Shown here one piece after another: positions 58,454 through 64,000 of a DNA stretch of 64,000 nucleotides. The notes beneath the pieces were generated by a model. It was given only the letters and a program-made list of their open reading frames with translations. It was not told where the DNA came from and did not search any database. A program made the position numbers and the translations under genes. Source of the DNA: Ferrovibrio sp. MS7. GTDB taxonomy: Bacteria; Pseudomonadota; Alphaproteobacteria; Ferrovibrionales; Ferrovibrionaceae. The stretch's first letter is position 1; each line of letters begins with the position of its first letter. The stretch covers positions 2,322,001 to 2,386,000 of the forward strand of contig NZ_JBBKBA010000001.1 in NCBI RefSeq assembly GCF_038404985.1, written 5' to 3'.

Positions 58454-58496
58454 CATCATTGCTCCGCCGCCCGATGGCATGTCGCCAACGGACGGT

Positions 58497-59180
58497 TCAT
58501 GGCTTGTCCTGCGTGCGGATTAGGCTCTCGATGCCCCGGCGTTCCTCGGTCTTATAGCCGGAATCGCGGCCGGAGTCAGCGCCGCTGCCGACCGGTGTAC
58601 GGTTCGGCACCGGCGTCGGACGGCCGCCGCCTCCGGATGTTGGGCTGGCCGGCGCGGGGCTAGCTGCCCCGGCGCCCCGGCTGCCAGTGAGTTGCTCAAT
58701 GACGCGGTCATGCAGCCAGGTATAGGCCTGGGTCGCCAGGGGGCGGGTACGCGACTCGGTGTACCAGCCCGGCTCTGCATTGGGTTTCATCACGAACTTA
58801 TCCAGGACCCAGAAGGCCACCACCACGATCAGCGCACCACGGGCCAAACCGAGCAAAAAGCCCAGCGAGCGGTCGATGGCGCTGATCGCAGAGGTGCGGA
58901 CCCGCTCGGCGATGAGATGGGTCAGCAGGGAGCAAAAGATAAGGGTGGGGAGGAAAATTCCTGCGCCGGCGGCAATGCCGGCCAGCAGCCCGGACTGGAT
59001 ATACTGCCGCGCGAAGGCCTCGGCGGGCACGAAGAAATACCAGGTGGCGATCACCGCGGCGATCCAGCCGGCGGTGGACAGCACCAGCCCGACAAAGCCC
59101 CTAAACAGCGCCAGCAACGCGGAAATCAGCAGAATCGCGAAGACGCCGAGGTCTACCGGGTTGATCGGCAGCTTGTCCAT
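58497..59180 (-). CDS. cvpA: CvpA family membrane protein
   Basis: A 227-residue inner-membrane protein with four or five spans (LGVFAILLISALLALFRGFVGLVL; IFLPTLIFCSLLTHLI; LGLARGALIVVVAFWVLD). The C-terminal tail is Pro/Gly/Ser-rich, probably cytoplasmic, and longer than in many CvpA proteins. CvpA is needed for colicin V production in E. coli and is often next to purF, as here (43 bp). ATG59180 is 7 bp after radA. Confidence 0.9.
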   Translation of the reverse strand: MDKLPINPVDLGVFAILLISALLALFRGFVGLVLSTAGWIAAVIATWYFFVPAEAFARQYIQSGLLAGIAAGAGIFLPTLIFCSLLTHLIAERVRTSAISAIDRSLGFLLGLARGALIVVVAFWVLDKFVMKPNAEPGWYTESRTRPLATQAYTWLHDRVIEQLTGSRGAGAASPAPASPTSGGGGRPTPVPNRTPVGSGADSGRDSGYKTEERRGIESLIRTQDKP

Positions 59181-59187
59181 CAGCCTC

Positions 59188-60648
59188 TCACTCCTCGTCG
59201 TCCATGGCGCCGGAACGGCCACCCTGGCGGCCGCCATACTGACTGGCGCGTTGGGACGCCCGGCGGGCATCGGGGAACAGTTCCACCAGCTCGCCCAGGC
59301 GAATCAGCTCCACGCCCTTGATGCCTTTTACCTTACTTTTGCCGGCAAGGGGCATAATGGCTTGCTGGAACCCGAGTTTCGCCGCCTCTTTCAGCCGTGC
59401 CTCGGCCTGGCTGACCGGGCGGACCTCCCCGGCCAGGCTGATCTCGCCGAAAAACACGCTGCGTTCCGGCACCGGGGTATCGGCGAGCGCCGAGAGCAGG
59501 GCGGCGGCCACCGCCAGGTCGGCGGCAGGCTCCACCACCCGCAAGCCGCCGGCAACGTTGAGATAGACGTCGCAGCCGGCGAAGCGCAGGCCGCAGCGGG
59601 CATCCAGCACCGCCAGCACCATGGCCAGCCGGCCAGAATCCCAGCCGACCACGGTGCGGCGCGGGGTGGCCAGCGGCGAGGGCGCCACCAGGGCCTGGAT
59701 CTCCACCAGCAGCGGCCGGGTGCCTTCCATGCCGGCCAGCACGGCGGCGCCGCTCATCGGTTTGGTCTTGCCGGCATCCTCGGCGCCGCCGAGGAACAGG
59801 GCGGAGGGATTGGCCACTTCCGACAGGCCACCATCGGTCATTGAGAACACGCCGATCTCGTCGGTGGCGCCGAAGCGGTTCTTCACCGCGCGCAGGATAC
59901 GGAACTGGTGCCCGCGCTCGCCCTCGAAATACAGCACCGTGTCGACCATGTGCTCGACCACGCGCGGGCCGGCGATCTGGCCATCCTTGGTGACATGGCC
60001 GACCAGGAACACGGCGGCCGAGGACCGCTTGGCGACGCGGATCAGCTCCTGGGCGCAGGTGCGGACCTGGGTGACGGTGCCGGGTGCGGAATCGATATTG
60101 TCGGCGAAGATGGTCTGGATCGAGTCGATCACGATCACAGCGGGGCCGGCTCCCTTGGCGGTCACGCTCTCGATGCCGGCGAGGATGTCGCGCAAGGAAT
60201 TGGCCGAAGCCAGCTTCACCGGTGCATCGGCAAGGCCCAGCCGCTGGGCCCGCATGCCGATCTGGCCGACGGCTTCTTCGCCCGAGATGTACAATGTCGT
60301 GACACCGCGCCGTGCGATGGCGGCGGTGGCCTGCAGCAGCAAAGTCGATTTGCCGATGCCGGGATCGCCGCCGATCAGGATGGCCGAGCCGGGCACCAGG
60401 CCGCCGCCGAGCACGCGGTCGAATTCGTTGATCCCGGTGATGGTGCGGGTGACATTCTCCGGCTGTGCATCCAGGGCGGAGAAGGCCAGCGCCTTGCCCT
60501 TGCCCGCCGAGAGACCCTTGGGCACCGGCGTCGCCGCGGCTTCCTCCTGGATGCGGTTCCAGGCACCGCAGGCATCGCAGCGGCCCTGCCATTTGCGGTA
60601 GACGGCGCCGCAATCCTGGCAGACGAAATTTTCCGAGGCGCGCGCCAT
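59188..60648 (-). CDS. radA: DNA repair protein RadA
   Basis: A 486-residue DNA branch-migration helicase acting in recombination. The N-terminal zinc finger has Cys10, Cys13, Cys24 and Cys27. The RecA-like ATPase has Walker A GGDPGIGKS (93-101) and the RadA-specific motif KNRFG (VKNRFGATDEIG). A Lon-like C-terminal domain ends the protein (SVFFGEISLAGEVRPV). Its start overlaps the mlaF stop by one base. Confidence 0.97.
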   Translation of the reverse strand: MARASENFVCQDCGAVYRKWQGRCDACGAWNRIQEEAAATPVPKGLSAGKGKALAFSALDAQPENVTRTITGINEFDRVLGGGLVPGSAILIGGDPGIGKSTLLLQATAAIARRGVTTLYISGEEAVGQIGMRAQRLGLADAPVKLASANSLRDILAGIESVTAKGAGPAVIVIDSIQTIFADNIDSAPGTVTQVRTCAQELIRVAKRSSAAVFLVGHVTKDGQIAGPRVVEHMVDTVLYFEGERGHQFRILRAVKNRFGATDEIGVFSMTDGGLSEVANPSALFLGGAEDAGKTKPMSGAAVLAGMEGTRPLLVEIQALVAPSPLATPRRTVVGWDSGRLAMVLAVLDARCGLRFAGCDVYLNVAGGLRVVEPAADLAVAAALLSALADTPVPERSVFFGEISLAGEVRPVSQAEARLKEAAKLGFQQAIMPLAGKSKVKGIKGVELIRLGELVELFPDARRASQRASQYGGRQGGRSGAMDDEE

Positions 60649-61421
60649 CAGGGCTTCAGCACGTCCATCTTGATCGGACCTTCGGCGCGGCCATGGATGA
60701 ACTGATCGACATAGGCATTGCCGGAATTGTCGATTTCGCTCACCGGCCCCTGCCAGATGATGCGGCCCTTGTAGATCATGGCGATGCGGTCGGCGATCTT
60801 GCGCGCCGAGGCCATGTCGTGGGTGATGGAAAGGGTGGAGGCGCCGAGCTTCTTGGCGCAGGAAACGATCAGGTCGTTGATCACATCGGCCATGATCGGA
60901 TCGAGGCCGGTGGTCGGTTCGTCGAAGAAGATGATTTCCGGCTCGGCGGCGATGGCGCGCGCCAGCGCCACGCGCTTCTGCATGCCGCCGGAAAGCTCGG
61001 CTGGCGACAATTCGCCGACATCCGGGGTGAGGCCGACCTGGGCCAGCTTGTCCAGCGCGATCTGCTTCGCCTTGGTGCGTTCCATCTTGCGGCCCTGGAT
61101 CAGGCCGAAAGCCACGTTCTCCCAGACCTTGAGGCTGTCGAACAGCGCACCGCCCTGGAACAGCATGCCGAACTTGCGCAAGGCCTGCTCGCGCTGGGTG
61201 GCATCGAATTTCATCGACTCCTGGCCGTCGATCAGGATGCTGCCGCTATCGGCCTTGATCAGGCCTAGCACGCATTTCAGCATCACCGACTTGCCGGTGC
61301 CGGAGCCGCCGATCACCACCACGGACTCGCCCTTGCGCACATCCAGCGACAGGCCGTCGAGCACTGTCTTCGGCCCGAAGCGTTTTCTCACATCCTTGAG
61401 GGAGAGTTTCAGGTCGGTCAT
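60648..61421 (-). CDS. mlaF: MlaF-like ABC transporter ATPase (phospholipid transport)
   Basis: A 257-residue ATPase of the Mla-type lipid transporter. Walker A is GGSGTGKS, the signature is LSGGMQKRVALARA, Walker B is IIFFDEPTTGLDP, and the H-loop is in LSITHDMASA. The SGGMQ form of the signature is typical of MlaF. ATG61421 overlaps the permease gene by 4 bp. The substrate-binding MlaD subunit is not encoded in this window. Confidence 0.93.
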   Translation of the reverse strand: MTDLKLSLKDVRKRFGPKTVLDGLSLDVRKGESVVVIGGSGTGKSVMLKCVLGLIKADSGSILIDGQESMKFDATQREQALRKFGMLFQGGALFDSLKVWENVAFGLIQGRKMERTKAKQIALDKLAQVGLTPDVGELSPAELSGGMQKRVALARAIAAEPEIIFFDEPTTGLDPIMADVINDLIVSCAKKLGASTLSITHDMASARKIADRIAMIYKGRIIWQGPVSEIDNSGNAYVDQFIHGRAEGPIKMDVLKP

Positions 61422-62194
61422 TTGGTGGCGAAGAACAGTTCGGTGACGAGGTAGTTCGACACCAGGATCAGGATCGAGGCGGAGACCACGGCATCGGTGG
61501 TGGCGCGGCCGACGCCCTGGGCGCCGCCCTTGGAATGGAAGCCGTGGTAGCAGCCCATCAGCGCGATGATGAAACCGAACACCCCGGCCTTCACCAGGCC
61601 CGACACCACGTCCAGCGTTTCCAGGAAATCGAAGGTGTTCTTCAGGTAGGTGCCCTGGTTGAAGCCGAGCTTCTGCGTGCCGATGACATAGCCGCCCATC
61701 ACGCCGATGATATCGGCCACCAGCACCAGGATCGGCAGCGTGATGATGCCGGCATAGAGGCGCGGCGCCACCAGATACTTGAACGGGTTGGTGGACAAGG
61801 TGGTCAGCGCGTCGATCTGCTCGGTCACGCGCATGGTGCCGATTTCGGCCGCCATCGCGGAGGCAACGCGGCCCGCCACCATCAGGCCGCCGAGCACCGG
61901 GCCGAGTTCGCGGGTGATGCCGATCACCACGATGGTGGCGACGGCGCTTTCGGCGTTGAAGCGCGCCGAGCCGATATAGATCTGCAGCGCCAGCACCATG
62001 CCGGTGAACAGGGCGGTGAGGCCGACCACGGGCAGCGAGTAATAACCGATCACCATCATCTGGCGCAGGATCAGCCGGCCGTAGAAGGGCGGGGTGAGGC
62101 AATGGCGCAGCCCGGTGCCGGCGAACATCGCCAGACGGCCAATCGCGGCAAGGAAATCGAGGAAGATGCGGCCGACGATGGCAAGCGGGTTCAT
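61418..62194 (-). CDS. mlaE: MlaE-like ABC permease
   Basis: A 258-residue inner-membrane permease of the MlaE family. It has five or six spans and the conserved segments LILRQMMVIGYYSLPVVGLTALFTGMVLALQ, ELGPVLGGLMVAGRVASAMAAEIGTMRVTEQIDAL and GATTDAVVSASI-like RATTDAVVSASILILVSNYLVT. With MlaF it moves phospholipids between inner membrane and periplasm, keeping outer-membrane asymmetry. It overlaps alr and mlaF by 4 bp each. Confidence 0.93.
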   Translation of the reverse strand: MNPLAIVGRIFLDFLAAIGRLAMFAGTGLRHCLTPPFYGRLILRQMMVIGYYSLPVVGLTALFTGMVLALQIYIGSARFNAESAVATIVVIGITRELGPVLGGLMVAGRVASAMAAEIGTMRVTEQIDALTTLSTNPFKYLVAPRLYAGIITLPILVLVADIIGVMGGYVIGTQKLGFNQGTYLKNTFDFLETLDVVSGLVKAGVFGFIIALMGCYHGFHSKGGAQGVGRATTDAVVSASILILVSNYLVTELFFATK

Positions 62195-63324
62195 CGGTAG
62201 ACTCGTGCGTAGCGCTTGCCGAGATCGGTGAGCAGTTCGTAGGCGATGGTGCCGGCATGGCCGGCCTGCTCATCGAGCGGCACGGCGCCGCCGATCAGCG
62301 TGGCGCGCATGCCAGGGCGGCAATGCTCCGGCGGCAGGGCGGAAACGTCGAGCGTGATCATGTCCATGGAGACCCGTCCGACCAGCGGCACCCGCATTTC
62401 GCCCGCTTGCCCATCCGGTCCAATTCCCTTGAGCGCGGCAAAGCCACGGTTGGAGAGAGAGCGGAGAAAACCGTCCGCGTAACCCACCGCCAGGGTGGCA
62501 ATTCGGCTCGGTTTTTCAACGCGATACGCGGCACCGTAGCCAACCGTTTCGGGGAAGTCAATGTCGCGTACCTGCAGGATCGCAGCTTCCAGCCGCACCA
62601 CTTCGCGCATGCTGATTCCGGGCCCCGGACTGGCCCCATAAAGCGCAATGCCGGGGCGCAGGATATCGTGATGGTAGGGCTTGCCCAGGAAGATGCCGGC
62701 GGAATTGGCGAAGCTGGCCTTGAGGCCGGGGAAGCAGGCGCGCAAGGCATTGAAACGCAGCCGCTGGGCCTCGTTGAGCGGATGCTCCGGCTCGTCGGCG
62801 CAGGCCAGGTGGCTCATCACGAAATCCAGCGTGATTCCATCCAGCGCCTTGGGATCGGCAAGCAGGGCATCCACTTCGCTGGGCTGCAGGCCTAAGCGGT
62901 TCATGCCGGTATCGGCCTGCAAGGCAGCGGGCAGGGCGCGGCCGGCTTTGCGTGCCGCTTCGCGCCAGCGCGTGATCTGCTCGGGCGTGGAAAGCACCGG
63001 CACGATGCCGGCGATCAGGCAATCGGTTTCGGCCCCGGCGGGAATGCCATGCAGGCAATAAATCGTCGCCTTGGGCAGGGCCTGGCGCAGCTTTATGGCT
63101 TCTTCCATATGCGCCACGAAGAAGCGGCGGCAGCCGGCCTCGAACAGCGCCTGGCCAACTTTGTCAGCGCCCAGGCCATAGCCATCGGCCTTCACCACGG
63201 CGGCGCATTCGGCCTCGGGCGCCATGGCACCGAGGCGGCGCCAATTGGCCACCAGGGCAGCGAGGTCGATGGTCAGGATGCCCCGATCACCGAAAATGGC
63301 CGGGGTGCCGGAAATGCTGGTCAT
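62191..63324 (-). CDS. alr: alanine racemase
   Basis: A PLP enzyme of 377 residues that makes D-alanine for peptidoglycan. The PLP lysine is Lys45 in AAVVKADGYGLGA. The barrel continues with TGMNRLGL and FANSAGIFL, and the C-terminal domain carries ETVGYGAAYRVE with the second catalytic tyrosine region, and VGRVSMDMITLDVS. It is the first gene of alr-mlaE-mlaF-radA-cvpA-purF-SDR-hydratase. Confidence 0.96.
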   Translation of the reverse strand: MTSISGTPAIFGDRGILTIDLAALVANWRRLGAMAPEAECAAVVKADGYGLGADKVGQALFEAGCRRFFVAHMEEAIKLRQALPKATIYCLHGIPAGAETDCLIAGIVPVLSTPEQITRWREAARKAGRALPAALQADTGMNRLGLQPSEVDALLADPKALDGITLDFVMSHLACADEPEHPLNEAQRLRFNALRACFPGLKASFANSAGIFLGKPYHHDILRPGIALYGASPGPGISMREVVRLEAAILQVRDIDFPETVGYGAAYRVEKPSRIATLAVGYADGFLRSLSNRGFAALKGIGPDGQAGEMRVPLVGRVSMDMITLDVSALPPEHCRPGMRATLIGGAVPLDEQAGHAGTIAYELLTDLGKRYARVYR

Positions 63325-63374
63325 GGGCTGTGTTTATCCTGAAAGCAGCGGGGTTAAAACCCTTGGCATTGCTT

Positions 63375-63419
63375 GCCCGGGTACAGCTAGCCCAGGCACA
63401 GCTTGCCCAGGCACAGCTT
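63375..63419. repeat. three tandem 15-bp repeats upstream of alr
   Basis: Unit GCCCAGGCACAGCTT occurs at 63390-63404 and 63405-63419 as exact copies. A diverged copy precedes it (63375-63389) and a partial one follows. The repeats lie in the 214-bp gap between alr and a divergent transporter gene. They may bind a regulator or be slippage products. Confidence 0.7.
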
Positions 63420-63538
63420 GCTCTGGCAGGTCGGGCAGGGCAGACTGGCCGGGTCGGGGGACCGGCCCCGGAAGAGGGCTGCCACTACATACTATTCCAG
63501 TTGTCAGGACGGCATCCGGCCGGCCAGTCCGAGGTTTC

Positions 63539-64000
63539 ATGTCCGCCCCGTCTTCCAATTCTGGCCCGTCTTCCGCCTCTGGCCCGCCCTCAGCTTCCCC
63601 TCCAGGCCTGTTCGCGCGCCTCAATGGCAATGCCTATCTGCTGCTGACCCTGACCATGATGATGTGGGCGGGCCATGCCTCGGTCAGCCGTCTGGCGGTC
63701 GGCGAAATCTCGCCGGCCTCGCTCACCTTCCTGCGCTGGTTCGTCGTCGCCGGCATCATGTACGGCCTGTGCCGCCAGGGCCTGCGCGAGCATTGGCCGG
63801 TGCTGAAGCCGCGGATGTTCTATCTCGCCCTCATGGGGGCGCTGGGCTACACCAGCTACAACATCCTGCTCTACTGGTCAGCGCATAGCACCACCGCGAT
63901 CAACATCAGCATCATCAACGGCGCCATGCCGGCGCTGATCTTCATTTTCGCCCTGGTGTTTTTCGGCCAGCGGGTTTCGGCGCTGCAATGGATCGGCATG
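63539..64000 (+). CDS. EamA/DMT-family transporter, 3' end outside window
   Basis: The first 154 residues of a DMT carrier. A Ser/Pro/Gly-rich tail comes first, then YLLLTLTMMMWAGHASVSRLAVG, PASLTFLRWFVVAGIMYGL and NILLYWSAHSTTAINISIINGAMPALIFIF, which are EamA repeat features. GAGG lies before the ATG. The gene runs off the window. It is divergent from alr; the substrate is unknown. Confidence 0.85.
   Translation, partial: MSAPSSNSGPSSASGPPSASPPGLFARLNGNAYLLLTLTMMMWAGHASVSRLAVGEISPASLTFLRWFVVAGIMYGLCRQGLREHWPVLKPRMFYLALMGALGYTSYNILLYWSAHSTTAINISIINGAMPALIFIFALVFFGQRVSALQWIGM

Noticed and set aside
63334-63630. 98-codon open frame on the minus strand upstream of alr
   Set aside because: Its repeated GQAVPGLAVPGQ-type sequence is a by-product of the 15-bp tandem repeats, and it overlaps the start of the transporter gene.

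Overview
This is a GC-rich chromosomal window with compact gene packing, many 4-bp ATGA/GTGA stop-start overlaps and no plasmid, phage or transposase genes. Several blocks point to an alphaproteobacterium, probably of the Rhodospirillales type. They are yqeY-dnaG-rpoD divergent from carAB-greA, a CckA kinase gene between flagellar genes and recA, and an alr-mlaE-mlaF-radA-cvpA-purF run. The genus cannot be fixed from the sequence alone.

Layout. 1-4.7 kb: the 5' end of a tRNA, then rpoD, dnaG and yqeY on the minus strand from a good sigma-70-like promoter. 4.7-10.7 kb: carA, carB, greA and an orphan OmpR-type regulator on the plus strand. 10.7-15.8 kb: an enoyl-CoA hydratase homologue, a metallo-beta-lactamase-fold hydrolase with a methyltransferase, and a membrane histidine kinase with two receiver-only proteins. 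15.9-22.4 kb: a complete oligopeptide-type ABC importer (two permeases, binding protein, fused double ATPase) led by a small membrane protein. 22.4-28.5 kb: a six-gene glycan-type operon (three glycosyltransferases, a MurG-like transferase or its relative, a histidine phosphatase, a polysaccharide deacetylase-like protein). Divergent from it at 28.7-32.3 kb lie a very unusual ABC exporter-like protein with a degenerate, expanded nucleotide-binding half, a cyclic-nucleotide-binding-domain protein and a small methyltransferase. This divergent pair is the best candidate here for an undescribed system.

32.4-35.0 kb: a DmpA/NylC-type P1 peptidase and a lone dipeptide-type binding protein. 35.1-42.6 kb: flagellar export and basal-body genes (fliP, fliO and a stand-alone FlhB C-domain protein leftward; flgB, flgC, fliE, fliQ, fliR, flhB, then flgE and flgD rightward), with a strong sigma-54 promoter before flgE. 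42.9-48.6 kb: a TerC-family membrane protein, a small unknown protein, a lipocalin, cckA and recA. The cckA start lies in a tandemly duplicated hairpin region. 48.8-51.5 kb: an RraA/HMG-aldolase-like protein, an IlvD/Edd-type dehydratase and a small HTH-like protein. 51.8-55.4 kb: a flavocytochrome c sulfide dehydrogenase pair, a DMT transporter and an amino-acid-type binding protein. 55.5-63.3 kb: a long minus-strand run alr-mlaE-mlaF-radA-cvpA-purF-SDR-hydratase. The window ends inside another DMT transporter.

Two families of intergenic palindromic repeats occur, each twice (34983-35058 and 55402-55479; 40137-40215 and 51572-51649). They are the only repeat elements recognised that recur at distant places. 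Start sites were chosen by Shine-Dalgarno position and family fit. All functions are inferred from protein motifs read by eye.
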